The notes beneath the pieces were generated by a model. The model searched no databases and was not told the origin of the DNA. It worked only from the letters and a program-made list of their open reading frames with translations. This document shows positions 44,220-56,576 of a stretch of DNA of 64,000 nucleotides, one piece after another; the first letter of the stretch is position 1; each line of letters starts with the position of its first letter. Origin of the DNA: Halichoerus grypus (lineage: Eukaryota; Chordata; Mammalia; Carnivora; Phocidae). A program made the translations under genes and the position numbers. Where the stretch lies: NCBI RefSeq assembly GCF_964656455.1, contig NC_135714.1, positions 83,473,903 to 83,537,902 on the forward strand, in the 5' to 3' direction.

Positions 44220-44849
44220 TCTATTTTATGAAATCTTACTTCAACCCTTGGTTTAGCTCAACTATCTTCTCTCTCCTCCAAAACCCTGCCTCTTAACCAC
44301 CCTTCCTTACTTTCCAGTCAGATTTCCCATCATTTTCTCCCTCCAACCTAGACAAATGGAAGAGGAATCTCTACACTTCTCTGAAGACAGTCCCGTACCT
44401 GAACTACAAAACCTCTTCTCTCCCTGCACCTGAAGCCCTGCTCACCAATTGTCTCCTCTCTCTCCCATACCTTCATCCTTTTCCTGGCCCTTGGTTTCTT
44501 CCCAGCAGCACTCATACTTGTCTACCTACTCCATGCTCCGCTGGAGCCAATACACTATTTCACTCTTCTTCTCCCAGCAAAGTTTGCACCTTCTTTTCAA
44601 TTATCAACCCACAGGCTCAACAATCTCAGGGTATCCCTCCTTTGCTAGGTCTCTCAGCAGCTTTTGGCATTGGCTGACCACTCTCTCCTTGAAACAACCC
44701 TGCCTTGTCTTTCCTGAAGCCACACTCACCTTGTTTTTCTTCCACTTTTCTATACTCCTTATCAGTGTGTTTTGTTAATGCTAAATATGAGTCCTGCTAG
44801 CGTTCGTGTTCCTCCTATTCAATGCTGGTGTCCCTCTAAAGCCTGTTCT

Positions 44850-45003
44850 GGGACACATGGCTGGCTCAGTTGGAAGAGCATGCCACTCTTGATCTCAGGG
44901 TCGTGAGTTCGAGCCCCATGTTAGATGTGGAGATTGCTTAAATAAATAAAAAGCTTTAAAAGAAAAGAAAAGCTTTAAAAAATAATAATAATTTTTAAAA
45001 AAT
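44850..45003 (+). mobile_element. Old short CAN-SINE
   Basis: ACATGGCTGGCTCAGTTGG, CTTGATCTCAGGGTCGTGAG, GTTCGAGCCCCATG. Duplication AAAGCCTGTTCT (44838-44849) versus AAACCTTGTTCT (45004-45015). Confidence 0.9.
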
Positions 45004-45068
45004 AAACCTTGTTCTAGATCCTCTTTTCTTGAACAAGCTTGTTTATTCCCTTTCTATCAGTTATACCT

Positions 45069-45413
45069 GTTAGGGCTGAATTATGTCCCCTCAAAATTCG
45101 TATGTTGAAGTCCTAATGCCCAGTACCTCAGAATGTGACTACAAATGGTCTTTAAAGAGGTAATTGAATTAAAATGAGATCATGTGAATGGCCTTCATCC
45201 AATATAAATGATGTTCTTATAAGAAGAAGAGATTTAGGCACAAGTAGACCCAGACAAAAGACGATCTGAAGACACAGGAGATGACCAAAGATAGAGTCCT
45301 CACAAGCAATCGTCCCTCTAGACATACTGGTCTCCAAGACTGTGAGAAAGTACATTTCTGTTGTTTTGGCCACTCAGTGTGTGGAATTTGCTTGGCGACC
45401 CCAGCAAATTCAT
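45069..45413 (+). mobile_element. MaLR-like solo LTR
   Basis: CCTCAAAATTCGTATGTTGAAGTCC, CAGTACCTCAGAATGTGAC, CTTATAAGAAGAAGAG, CAAGACTGTGAGAAAG, TTTCTGTTGTTTTGG. Inserted within the L2 remnant. Confidence 0.75.
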
Positions 45414-46795
45414 ACGTGACCCATGATTAGGCTGTGGCTCCTAAACTCCTTACTGTGGTGCCATCTCTCATCACCAGGTCATATCCCAATTCTGCTGAAC
45501 CTCACCACATGGATGTCTCAAAAATATTTCAAGAATTCACCGTATGTTGGGGCGTCTGGTTGCCTGAGCCAGAAACATGGTCACTGTAGTAGATGTTACT
45601 TGTGCCCCATGTCAAACCCCTTCGCCCACCTCAAACTCCAGTTTCACCTCAAAAAATTCTCTCAGATTTTCTGCCTTGGGGTTTTCTCCAAAATTCTAAG
45701 AACTTGCTCAGCAGTTCTCAAGAGCAAAGGAGTTATCCCTGGAGGTACTCACAAACCAAAGGGAGGAGAGTCCAGTATAAAGGCCATCTCCAGTGGTCCA
45801 GAGGGACACTTCTGAGGAGCTTTCAACACAGTTACACAGAAGATTCCCTTCAAGATTGTGCTCCAGCTTTTGCAGCAATAAACAGCTCAGTAATGTACAC
45901 TTTTTTGGTTTTCCTCCTTCCTAAATTGGCTTTTCTCCTTTTCTGACTCACTCTCTCCATTCCACCACTCTTACTTCCTGAGATCACCTCTAAAATAAAC
46001 CTCCTGAACCCCAGTCCTAATCTCAGACTTGTTTTGAGGGGAAAGCCACATGAAGACAGTCAATGTCATTCTCTTAGCTTTCTCCTTTACCCATTTTATC
46101 TGGCCATCTATTATTAAATTCTGGTGATTCTACCATGGATTTCAAATTAGTTTACTCTCTCCAAGCCCACTGCCTTTACCCTGGGTTCAGGCCACCATCT
46201 ACTCTTAATTGGATAATACTACAATCTTCTCACTAATTTTCTTTGCCTTGTGAATTGCCCCTCACCAAATTGTTCTACCGAGGGAAGTCAGTGTGTGCTT
46301 TCTAAATAGACTGTCTGATCCTACTTACTCACTCATAAAAACTTTTAAATATTCCCAGTTGTCTTTAGCATGATGTCCTTTACATAATTTGCAAGGTCTT
46401 TTAGTTTTCCTCCCCAGTTTCATCCTTCATTTATCACCTGGTAGACTGGATCTATTAAGCTATTTTTAGGTCTCTGACCAGCCATGCAATATCTCGCCTC
46501 AGGGCCTTTGTACCTGCTGCTCCCTCCTCTTGAAATGCTTTTTTCCACTCTTCATCACCACTACCACTCAGCTTTGCCATTCCTAGTTTAGTTGGCACTT
46601 ACTCTTAAAAACCTCTGATTTTGACTTATTAGCTGCCTCTTCTATTTCCTCTCAAGACATATTATGCTATGTCTTAATTGCCTGTTTATTTGTTTATATC
46701 AGACATTTGATTATAATTTTTGAGGGTTTCTATTTCCTATCATTTCTCAAGTACTGCACAGATATTCAACAAATATTGGTAAAATAAATGAATTA

Positions 46796-47954
46796 ATAAA
46801 TGAAAGACAAATTGTTGAATAATGTTACCCAACATTTTTACAACAGAAAACCTGGCAAACAAGTTTTCAAATCATATAGAAAGGATGAAGCAAAACAGAA
46901 GGAAGATTAATAAATAGAAACTCTATAAAAATCTAGGACAAAAATGCTATCTTCAGAATTCTTTGATACCATTACTGCTGTAACCATGGATACATGCCTA
47001 CTCAAACTTTTTAAATCTATTACTTAGGAAGCAATTTTAAAAGCTTGTAATACAAAACCAGCATTTTCAGTGGAAAATTAAGTCAGTCGCATACCCTAAT
47101 GAATTTTGAAATGACTTTTTAATGAGATGGTTCTAATTTATGACCTCACTCAATGGAACAGTACAGTGCTAACCAGGACTACCCTCTCAGTAAGACTGAC
47201 AAGTAAGTAAAACTTGTTCTAGGCCTTGACTCTATGATTTCTCACTCTGATAGTGCTCTTTCTCCTCTCACTGCTTCCACCTCAGCTCCGTGCTCTAAAA
47301 TCAGAAGCCTCCTTTGTCTGCCCACCACCCTCCCTTCCCCTTGGTGAATCCGAGTTTTGCCAGATGTCCCGGTAAACCGCCCTTCCCAGCTATCCACCAT
47401 CTACATAATGTGTCGTCGCTGCCGTTCCCTGCCTCTCCACTTTATTGGATACAAACAAATGACAGCACTTGAGTGCATGAGTGGGAATTTGGGGTGAGCT
47501 AAGATGGGGAAGTTGGTTTTCTGGGCATTCTACAAGGAATCTGTGGCATCTTACCAATCACCCTAGGTAAATGATTCCCATCCCAGGAAGACCTGAGAAG
47601 CACTTCCTAGCTGAGACTCTGTCATCAGGGCATCGATGCTACCATGTAGGAGTTGTTTCCAGCATAATCCAGACAGTGTTGCTCAACCTCTTAGCAACAC
47701 GGTGCCATTGTTCTCAAGAGAAGGGGCAGGGCAGGAACCATACTACCCCTTTACTGACGTACCCTAAATTGTAGACGTATTGTCATCACTAACCATACAA
47801 GAGAACCACTACAATACTCAGTTCTTTAAAAATGCTCTATTGGAAACTGCACAATTATTTTGACTCCCAATTTAGCAGGCAATAACTTTTACTATCAGTT
47901 CTTGGGTGACTCTAAGGTGTTAGCTAATGAATCCATACAAATTTCCAAAATACA
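46796..47954. other. Intergenic sequence without recognised features
   Basis: No repeat or exon is recognised. Confidence 0.4.
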
Positions 47955-48115
47955 ATTCTTCCATTTATTCAACAAATGTTTTCGGAGTGCCTGTTATGAG
48001 TCTGCCAGGCACTCTTCTAGGTACTAAAGGATCTTTGATGAACAAAGCAGACCAAAATCCTTGCTTTCTTAGAGTTCATATTTTAGTAGGAGTAGAGCGA
48101 AATAACATACAGTTC
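47955..48115 (-). mobile_element. L2 3' end, reverse
   Basis: TTTATTCAACAAATGTTTTCGG, CCAGGCACTCTTCTAGGTAC, and TTAGAGTTCATATTTTAGTAGG. Confidence 0.75.
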
Positions 48116-48865
48116 ATTTTAAAAATCACTTATCATACAATGAGTCACTGTGTAGTTTTAAATATCATCTCCCAAAGAATGAAATTTAAAGATTTGAAAA
48201 TATGTACACATAATGTTTCCATATTAAGTGGGAAAAAGACTGGGATACAAAACCATATATATGTATGTATAGTTCTCTCTATATGATATAGCTCTCTCTA
48301 TATGATTCCCAAGCTTATAAAAAAATTAATTGAGGCAAATGTAGACATAGATATAGCTTCCAAATATAGCTAGATATAGATTTAAGGAAAAAAGAGAATA
48401 TAGATATACACTAAGAGTTACTAGTGCTTTCTTTGGAGTGAGATGACCAATAACATTTTTTTACATTTATTTTCTTTTTTATATTTCTTGTATTTTTTTA
48501 AATTTCATGATGAATATCCTTTTATTAATAGCAAATGAATACTAAATTATGTATTTTTTTAAGGATTTTATTTATTTGACAGAGAGAGAGACAGCAAGAG
48601 AGGGAACACAAGCAGGGAAAGTGGGAGAGGGAGAAGCAGGCTTCCCGCGGAGCAGGGAGCCCGATGCGGGGCTCGATCCCAGGACCCCGGGATCATGACC
48701 TGAGCCAAAGGCAGACGCTTAATGACTGAGCCACCCAGGCGCCAGCACATTATGTATTTTTAAGAGAAAACTGAGGGAACGGAAGGGGGCTTATGAAAAC
48801 TCTGTACTTTTCACTCATTTTTCTGTACACTTAAAACTGCTCTAAAATAAATCAATTAATTTTTT
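48116..48865 (+). mobile_element. Old L1M-type 3' UTR, split by a SINE
   Basis: AT-rich L1 tail wording at 48190-48530 and, after the SINE, the end ACTCATTTTTCTGTACAC, TTAAAACTGCTCTAAAATAAA. It contains TATAGCTAGATATAG-like internal repeats. Confidence 0.55.
48555..48745 (-). mobile_element. CAN-SINE, minus orientation
   Basis: Complete reverse element; ATTATGTATTTTT flanks both ends (about 48545 and 48750). Confidence 0.93.
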
Positions 48866-49219
48866 TAAAGAAATAGGCTAAGATGAACTCTCTCTTTTAC
48901 CCTCCAGTCTATAAAACACTGTACAAAACAACAGCTCCCAGATCTTGGAAGTTCGGAGACCAGTAAAATTTCTCAGAAAGAGACAGATTTTTTTCACTTT
49001 CCTTTGCCAAGTAAGTACATTAAATACACACATGCGTGCACACATACACATACCAGTATATCCACACTCACTCCACATAATATTCCTTTAGAAGGAAGGA
49101 TATTTTATCACCTAAATGTAAAAGCATAATCTTAAAGTGAGAGAAATTCTGTCAATGCAATAAACTTGGCCTTATGAACAACCCACTCCATTTTGTGACT
49201 TTTCTCATTTCACCCTGCC
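48866..49219. other. Intergenic sequence with CA-rich tract
   Basis: A CACACATGCGTGCACACA tract lies at about 49027-49060; otherwise nothing is recognised. Confidence 0.4.
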
Positions 49220-50215
49220 TTCGTGAATAACTGTACCACGTGCGTTGGGAATCACTGGTATACAGCCCAGTGTTTTATCCAACGGCAACTCAGAAGAGGA
49301 GAAGGATGTGTTACAAAAATCAGGACTCTTCAGCCTTATCTTTCAGAGGATGGAGAGGCAATCTCCCCGAGCCATTCTTGAGCAGTTGGCTCATTGCATG
49401 TTTCATGCTGTTCTTAGTCATTTATCACGGTTGTGAAATCATATCAAATGTGCAAATGCCATCCTCCTGTAGACAGTGAATTGGTCTTCCAGGCTGGTCA
49501 TTGGATTTGTTTATGACCTTGAAGTTCTCACACCTGTTCTTGTGAAACAGAACTAGGAGTGAATGTTCACAGACCGGATCCCCTGGCAAACCCTTTAGAG
49601 TATGGTCCACTGCAGACTCAATGAAGTGATGAAGGAGGACTGCCAGGGGACAGAGGTGCTGTGCCTCACTGAAGATCTCAAACAGGTACTCCCTGCTTCT
49701 CAACGAGAGACTCAGAACTTCCAGACCCAGTGCCGCGGTCCACTGGTTCTTCTGCAGACTCTCGTCTCTGGCCCAGGCTGGCAGCATCCCAAGTGTGGCT
49801 CAGATAGGCTTTACCTCTCCAAGAGGGACTAGAGAGTGGGGGGCACTTGAGTTGAGGAGCTGGAGTCACAGCCAATTGTTAGTTGTATGTTGTTTTACAC
49901 AATTACTAGAAATTGCAAAGCTTGTTCAGGCCACAACATTCAGGGGGATTCCGGATCCCACCATCCAGCTAAATTCTCTCACTACCAGTCTAGGGCAAGT
50001 GGGGACTCAGTGCAGACTGCAAGGCTTTAAGGGCAAAGTCACTGAAGGGGGGAGGGGGGTGGTCACACACACCCTTCCCTTCCTCTTCAATCTCAGGCAG
50101 GTAAGAACAGGCCCACATTCTTCCTCTCACACTCTCACCAGAGACTAGAAATAAAGACTTTGAACTCTGTGCTGGGCTTCTCGGGCACTTGAGTGATTGT
50201 TATTCTGGGATGAAA
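49220..50215 (+). other. Unclassified ~1-kb unit with poly-A signal, possibly an LTR
   Basis: GC-moderate sequence with several overlapping open frames on both strands, none over 120 codons. It ends with GAAATAAAGACTTTGAACTC then CTGGGCTTCTCGGGC, which resembles the R/U5 end of an LTR. I recognise neither protein nor family. A decayed processed gene is the alternative. Confidence 0.3.
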
Positions 50216-51004
50216 GCAATGGGGCCATATCCTTTTATCTGATTCCTCTGTAAATTGATAAAGAGAAAACAGATGAACTCATCCAGTTATTCCAGTTCCA
50301 CAGAAATGACTCCCAATTTAAAGAGAAACTTTTAGGTAGAAATCTTGAGGATTGAACTGCAACATAATATATAATGCCTCTATTTATTAAATAAGAGAAA
50401 ATTGATCTTTCTTCTGCAGGTATTGGTCCTTCCAGAGAAAAGTAGTCTCACGCAGTAGTATCACAGAGACTGTGATAATATTTAACGCATCCATTGTGCT
50501 CCATTTAAATTATCTGACTTCACTCACTGACTGCTATTTGTAACAAATTAACACCTCAGTTTTGAGGGTGAAACTGCCAAGTTCTACATACTGACAAGTG
50601 GCCTGAAAAAATAACCCTGCATTGTTAATAAGTGACCCCTCAGCCCAGACAAAATGATGGAAGTGCAGAACATACCAACATGGCAAAATTCAAGCTTGGA
50701 AGCAAGAGTCCTTCTCTAGACACACAAATTTAGACATGTGCTCGAAGCCCCTTTTCCAGTATGTTTTTTTTTTTTCAATCTGTAGAACCACTAGGAGAAT
50801 ACAAGCAGCCTGACTCTTCTGTCCTCCTGACAAAACGATTGATGACCTCTGAACCAATTTTCCTAATTCTCCAGCTGTTGATTTGTTTGGACAGATTACT
50901 CTGCTGGGGTTGAGTCTTGGTAACAAAAGAGATTGGGCAACTTGCCTAAACCTGAAAACCAGAGTCACTTTTATTAGGGCCCATTGACACATCTTGCTTA
51001 AAAG
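50216..51004. other. Intergenic sequence without recognised features
   Basis: No exon or nameable repeat. Confidence 0.4.
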
Positions 51005-51015
51005 AGGTAAGCCCT

Positions 51016-51223
51016 GGGTCATCTCCCTTTGGCTCAGGTCATGATCTCAGGGTCCTGGGATCTAGCCCCACATTCCATTCCCTGCTCAGCAGGAAGCTGC
51101 TTCTCTCTCCCTCCCCTCCCCCTCCCCCACCTTTCCTCTCCCCTTCTGCCCTACCCCACCCTTCCCCCTCCCCCTGGCACACACTTGCTCTCTCTCTGTC
51201 TCGCTCTCTCAAATAAATAAATA
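51016..51223 (+). mobile_element. CAN-SINE lacking its head
   Basis: The first ~30 bp of the tRNA-related head are missing or altered. CTTTGGCTCAGGTCATGATC onward is clear, with an expanded (CCCCT)n region. Flanks AGGTAAGCCCT (51005-51015) and AGGTAAACCCT (51224-51234) look like a duplication. Confidence 0.88.
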
Positions 51224-51234
51224 AGGTAAACCCT

Positions 51235-52229
51235 ACATTTTCTCTCCTTTCCTCTTCTGGTAATTTCAGACCACTCCCTTTCCTGTCTTGCATCTTCCAG
51301 CTGTACTGGTTAATACTTTATCTGCACAGTTAAGAAATGACGTGTTACTGTCCTGTTTGCCAATCCTGGTTTAACCTTCTTCCCAGATTCTTTCTTCCTC
51401 ATTCAGGGAATGAACTATTAAGGTCCCGACTTAGCAAGAAATATTACTTTTATTTTGTACGTATTGCAGTGACCTCTAGGTAAAATGGTAAAGGTGACAT
51501 TTTTCTCAGAATCTCTCACCTTTTGTCCCTTCCAGGCACACATTTCAAGCTTCCAGTTTTTCTCTACTCTTACCTCTCACACAACTTGCTTTCCAGAAAA
51601 ATTAATAAATCATTCACTCTCGAGTACAAGATTGGCAAAAATTAGCCCCTTTCAAAAGATGTTTCCTTTAACAGAGAACCAAAATCTCATTTCTAATGTT
51701 AGAAATGCAACATCAGTAAAAGGTCTTAGGGGAAGATACCTTTGTGGTATCCTTTAAATCTTACCCCTTGGGACATAGTATTCAAATTGGGGATAACAAC
51801 CGATTGAGTGGGTTAACACTAAGTTATTTATTAACGAAATAGAAATGTTAAGGCAAGAATCACTTTAAAGTAAAGGTAAATACTGTTTCTTAGAATTTGC
51901 ATTTCTGTTTCTGTTTTACATATAATGTATTATTCGTATACGTATTTATATGTGAAAAATATAAATGCCTGTCTTAGAATAATCATTATCAAAAAGTTTG
52001 AGAGTTATTTGCCCCTTGACTCTAAATTGCTAAATTCTTCTGATTTTTCTTGTATCACTTCACTAACATCCAGCCCTGCTCTCCTATTCCCACCAGTATC
52101 AGTGCAGACTGGACTTTCAATTCTGAAATAATCACAAAGTCTACATAACTGCAGTCTCCTTTGTTCTTCTGGGTTTTTGGAGTTCAGAAGCAGAGCACAG
52201 CCCTATCCAAACTCATTTTTTAATTCTCA
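51235..52229. other. Intergenic sequence without recognised features
   Basis: No exon or nameable repeat. Confidence 0.4.
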
Positions 52230-52770
52230 AACATTTGCAAGACAAAAACCTGCATTCCTTAGCCTGGCCCTCTACCACCTGCCCCATTTTCACCTTGTCA
52301 ACCTTTTCTTCAGCAGCTCTCAGACTTCCCTGCAGGCATTCTTCTGTCCTGTCTCTGTGGCTGTGCTCACACCCTTCAGCCTGAAATGGCCTCCTCATCC
52401 TCATCCTCATCCTCATCCTCAGTCCTATGAATCACACCAGCTTTGGAGGTATACCTCAGTCCCCCGCCCCCTATCCTCCATAGGTAAGTCCTGTCCTCCA
52501 TCAGGCCCCAGACCCTCCAACCTCCATAGTGCTTCCCACTGACCTCACAGTATCTCACCTTCCTGGGAAGTCCTACATTTTATTATTTTTAACCATTCAT
52601 TGGCCGTATTGTCATTGTCCTCATATTTTCAGTTATTTTTTCTATTTTTATCTTACTTGTTCAAAGAGATTATAAGCCCATTAAAAGGCAGAATCTCAAG
52701 GTTTTGTTCATCATCCACAGCACCTACAACAGAGGTCCTCAATAAACATGTTCAATTGATGGATTTCTCC
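52230..52770 (+). mobile_element. L2 LINE 3' half
   Basis: TTAGCCTGGCCCTCTACCACCTGCC, CACACCCTTCAGCCTGAAATGG, and the end CATCCACAGCACC ... CCTCAATAAACATG. Confidence 0.65.
52391..52421. repeat. (TCATCC)n hexanucleotide repeat
   Basis: About five perfect TCATCC units inside the L2. It is open on both strands, giving Ser/His- or Asp/Glu-repeat frames that are not genes. Confidence 0.92.
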
Positions 52771-53023
52771 TATTATACACATGACGATCACTATGACCTA
52801 ACAGTCAAAAATTTGTCTATAAATTTAAAGAAATACTATTCGGTTTATTTTTGATATTTGACTCTCCATCAAATTTCATTTTCTAAGTAAAAAGAAATTA
52901 ATATTTATTATTCTTAAATTACATGGGAGCAATTCATTTTAACTTTCTAGCTAACTGTACTGTTACTGATAATAATAATCTTGTCTCATTTAGCTTGCTT
53001 TACCACTCTCTGCAGAAAGTTTT

Positions 53024-53210
53024 TTTTTTTTTCATTTTATTTGTTTATTTGACAGAGAGAGACACAGCGAGAGAGGGAACACAAGCAAGGGGAGTGGGAG
53101 AGGGAGAAGCAGGCTTTCCGCGTAGCAGGGAGCCCTATGTAGGGCTCGATCCCAGTACCTTGGGATCATGACCTGAGCCAAAGGCAGACGCTTAACGACT
53201 GCAGGTGCCC
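53024..53210 (-). mobile_element. CAN-SINE, minus, with head deletion
   Basis: The head has lost about 8 bp (AACGACTGCAGGTGCCCC). Duplication CTGCAGAAAGTTTT (53010-53023) versus CTGCAGAAGGTTTT (53211-53224). Confidence 0.94.
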
Positions 53211-53355
53211 CTGCAGAAGGTTTTAATGAGAAAAAAATTTAGGTCATTGAAACAATAAATGTTCTGAAGTGCTCAAGGTGGAATGGGTGATAGTTTCTTC
53301 TCACCAGAGGGTTTGAACCACAGGTTACATACATACTTAAAAAAAACTAAGGGTA

Positions 53356-53568
53356 GGGGCACCTGGTGGCTCAGTAGGTTAAGCCTCTGCCTTCGGCTCA
53401 GGGCATGATCCCAGGGTCTTGGGATTGAGCCCTGCATTGGGCTCCCTGCTCCACGGGAAGCCTGCTTCTCCTTCTCCCACTCCCCCTGCTTGTGTTCCCT
53501 CTCTCGCTGTGTCTCTCTCTGTCAAATAAATAAATAAAATCTTTAAAAAAAAGAAAGAAAGAAAGAAA
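53356..53568 (+). mobile_element. CAN-SINE with (GAAA)n tail
   Basis: CCCCCTGCTTGTGTTCC subtype. CTAAGGGTA flanks both sides, with a GAAAGAAAGAAA tail. Confidence 0.94.
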
Positions 53569-53819
53569 AGCTAAGGGTAAAGGGAATTCAAGCATTGGAA
53601 GATGGTTGAACTTTGTGGACTTGCAATTCAAACCTTGAAATCCCATGATTCTAAATTCTACTTTCTCAATAAGCAAGTCCTGAACAACCAAGAATTACCT
53701 TTTCCCTCCCTCCCACTTCACCTCTGAAATATGTCCTGAAATTTATTCAGATCACAGTGGTTCATTACAGTAACAATAATAAAACTTAGAGTGAATGATA
53801 AATTATAAGAGAATTAGCT

Positions 53820-54014
53820 TTTTTTTTTTTTTAAAGATTTTATTTATTTGACAGAGAGAGACACAGCGCGAGAGGGAACACAAGCAGGGGGAGTGGGAGG
53901 GAGAAGCAGGCTTCCCGCGGAGCAGGGAGCCCGATGTGGGGCTCGATCCCAGGACCCTGGGATCATGACCTGAGCTGAAGGCAGACGCTTAACGACTGAG
54001 CCACCCAGGCGCAC
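53820..54014 (-). mobile_element. CAN-SINE, minus orientation
   Basis: Complete; duplication GAGAATTAGCT at 53809-53819 and 54015-54025. Confidence 0.95.
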
Positions 54015-54189
54015 GAGAATTAGCTCTTTAGTCTAGCATTCTATATATTATCTTCTGGATTTTTAAAAGATTATTGTGTATACTATAATTTTTAATATCC
54101 TAGTCTAGATTTATTTATACTTTACACAAAATGAAGGATTAATCTTTAAAATCTTCAAGTGTTAAGATTATGAATAGCCTAAAAAAATG

Positions 54190-56275
54190 ATAAAGTGAAC
54201 CCTCACAGGAGGGATTGGGCTGAAAACACAGTGAAAATACAGCCCACATTTTATATATCTCTGATTGAAACAGAAGGGTCACCAATAAGATTAGTAACAA
54301 GACGGGGATGTCTGCTCACACAAGTTCTATTCAACATTGCTTTGGAGGTTCTGCTAATGCAATTAAACATGAAAAAGAATTTAAAATATCCAGATTGAAA
54401 AGGAAGAAGTAAAACCACTCATAGATGGCACGATCTTGTATATAGAAAACTTTGAGAAATACACACACACAAATAATAGAACAAATAAATGAGTTCAACA
54501 TAGTTATAGGATTCAAAATCAATATGCAAAACTCAGTTGCTTTCCTGTAACTAGCAATGAAAAATCTGAAAACAAAATTAAGAAAACCATTTATTTATTT
54601 ATTTATTACTTATTTATTTAAGTAATCTCTACATCCAACATGGGGCTCAAACTCATGACCCTGAGATCAAGAGTCACATGCTCTTCCAACTGAGCCAGTC
54701 AGGTGCCCCTAAGAAAACCATTTCACTTAAAATAGCATCAAAATGAATAAAATACTTAGGAATAAATTAAAAGAGGTGCAAGGCTTGTGCACTAAAAACT
54801 ACAAAACATCACTGAAATAAAGAAGAACTAAATAAACAGAAAGACATCCATATCTATTGGTCAGAAAATTTAATATTATTAAAGTGACAGTCCTCTCCAA
54901 AATGACCTATAGATTCACTGAAGCTCTACCAACATCTCAGCAGACTTATTTTTTTTTAATTGACAAGCTGATCCCATAATTCATATGGAATGCAAGAAAC
55001 ACAAACTAGCCAAAACAGTCATGAAAATGAAGAACAAGCTTGCATGATTCACACTTCCCAACTTCAATACTTACTACAAAGCTACAGTAATCAAACTGTG
55101 TGGTACTGGCATTGAGATAAACATATGGATCAATGGAATAGCTTAAAAGTCCAAAAATAAACCCATACAAACATGGGCAATTGATTTTCTACAAAGGTAC
55201 ATGGCAATTCAATTAGGAATGAATAGACTTTTCAACAAATGATGCCATGACAACTGGTTAGCCACATGCAAAAGAATGGAGTTGGACCCCTAACTCACAC
55301 CATATACAAAAATTAACTCTAAATGGATCAAAGGCCTAAATGCTAGAGCTAAGATTATAAAATGCTTAGAAAAACATAGGTGCAAATCTTTGTGGCAATG
55401 GATTAGACAATTGTTCTTTCAGATTTGACTACTGAAGCACAGGTAATGAAAAGAAAAATAGACAAATTTGAATTTCAAAATTAAAAAATTTGTGTTTTAA
55501 AAACACTGTCCAGAAAATGAAAAGACGACCCATAGAATGAGAAAATATAGTTGCAAATCATGTATCTGATAAGAGTCTAGAATCCAGACTATATAAAGAA
55601 CTCTTATGATTCAATAATAAAAAGACAAAGAATTCAATTAAAAAATGGCAATGAATTTGAATATACATTTATCCAAGAAGACATACAAATGGCCAACAAG
55701 TACATGAAAAGGTGTTCAACATCATTAGTCATTAGGGAAATGTGAACCAAAACTAAAATGAGATACTTCATACCCACTAGGATGGCTATAATAAAAAGAT
55801 GAATAATAACAAATGTTGGCAAGAATGTGAAGAAATTGGAACCTTCATATGTTGCTGGTGGGAGTGTAAAATACTGCAGACACTTTGGAAAACTGTTTGA
55901 CAGCTCCTCAAAAAATTAAACGTAGCTACCATATGATCCAGCAATTCCTACATATGTACCCAAGAGAACTGAAAACATATTTTTCAGAAAAACTTGCACA
56001 TGAATGTTCATAATAGCATTATTTAAAACAGCCAAAAAGTGGAAACAACTCAAACATTCATCAATGGATGAATGGATAAACAATATGTGACATATCTGTA
56101 CATTAGAATATTGTTCAGCCATAAAGAGGAATGAATTACTGGTATCTACCAAAACATGGATGAACCTTGAAAGCATTACATTAAGTGAAAGAAGCAAGAC
56201 ACAAAGTTCATGTATTATAGGATGCTATTTATAGGAAATGCCCGGAAGAGGCAAATCCATACATACAGAAAATAG
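54190..56275 (+). mobile_element. Old L1M LINE: ORF2 C-terminal part and 3' UTR
   Basis: 2.1 kb of L1 ORF2/3' UTR in order: AGACGGGGATGTCTGCTCAC, TACAGTAATCAAACTGTGTGG, CCAGCAATTCCTACATATG, GCCATAAAGAGGAATGAA. The frame is destroyed by many stops. A short CAN-SINE interrupts it. Confidence 0.88.
54593..54709 (-). mobile_element. Old short CAN-SINE inside the L1
   Basis: Reverse tRNA-only form (GTAATCTCTACATCCAACATG, CTCTTCCAACTGAGCC). Perfect 14-bp duplication TAAGAAAACCATTT at 54579-54592 and 54710-54723. Confidence 0.94.
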
Positions 56276-56427
56276 ATTAGTGTTTGCCAAGGCTTATTAT
56301 GATATGAAGAAAATATTGAAATCAGAGATTAATTTGATGACAGGAAACCTAGTTATCGGTTATTTATAGTTCTTGATTACCTCTTGATTACCTATAGCTA
56401 TTTGTTTACATGTCTGACATACTTTTT

Positions 56428-56576
56428 TTTTAAGATTTTATTTACTTATTTGAAAGAGAGAGAGAGCATGAACAGTGGGGAGGAATAGAGCGAGAGGGAG
56501 AAGCAGGAGGAGGACCCCAAGATCATGACCTGATCCCAAGGCAGACGCTTAACTGACTGAGCCACTCAGGTGCCCC
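56428..56576 (-). mobile_element. Diverged CAN-SINE with internal deletion
   Basis: TTTTAAGATTTTATTTACTTATTTGAAAGAGAG tail side, CAGACGCTTAACTGACTGAG head. About 40 bp of the middle is missing. CATACTTTT flanks both sides. Confidence 0.88.

Larger units (their letters stand above)
44220..46795 (+). mobile_element. Long L2 LINE remnant with ORF2 reverse-transcriptase region
   Basis: Diverged L2 ORF2. The CTCTCAGCAGCTTTTGGCA stretch corresponds to the L-S-A-A-F part of the reverse transcriptase, and AATGCTGGTGTCCC to the N-A-G-V-P part. Further on come CCACATGGATGTCTC and the 3' end TTCAACAAATATTGG...ATGAAT. It is interrupted by a CAN-SINE at 44850 and a MaLR-like LTR at 45069. About 45550-46080 is not clearly L2. 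Heavily mutated and non-functional. Confidence 0.7.
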
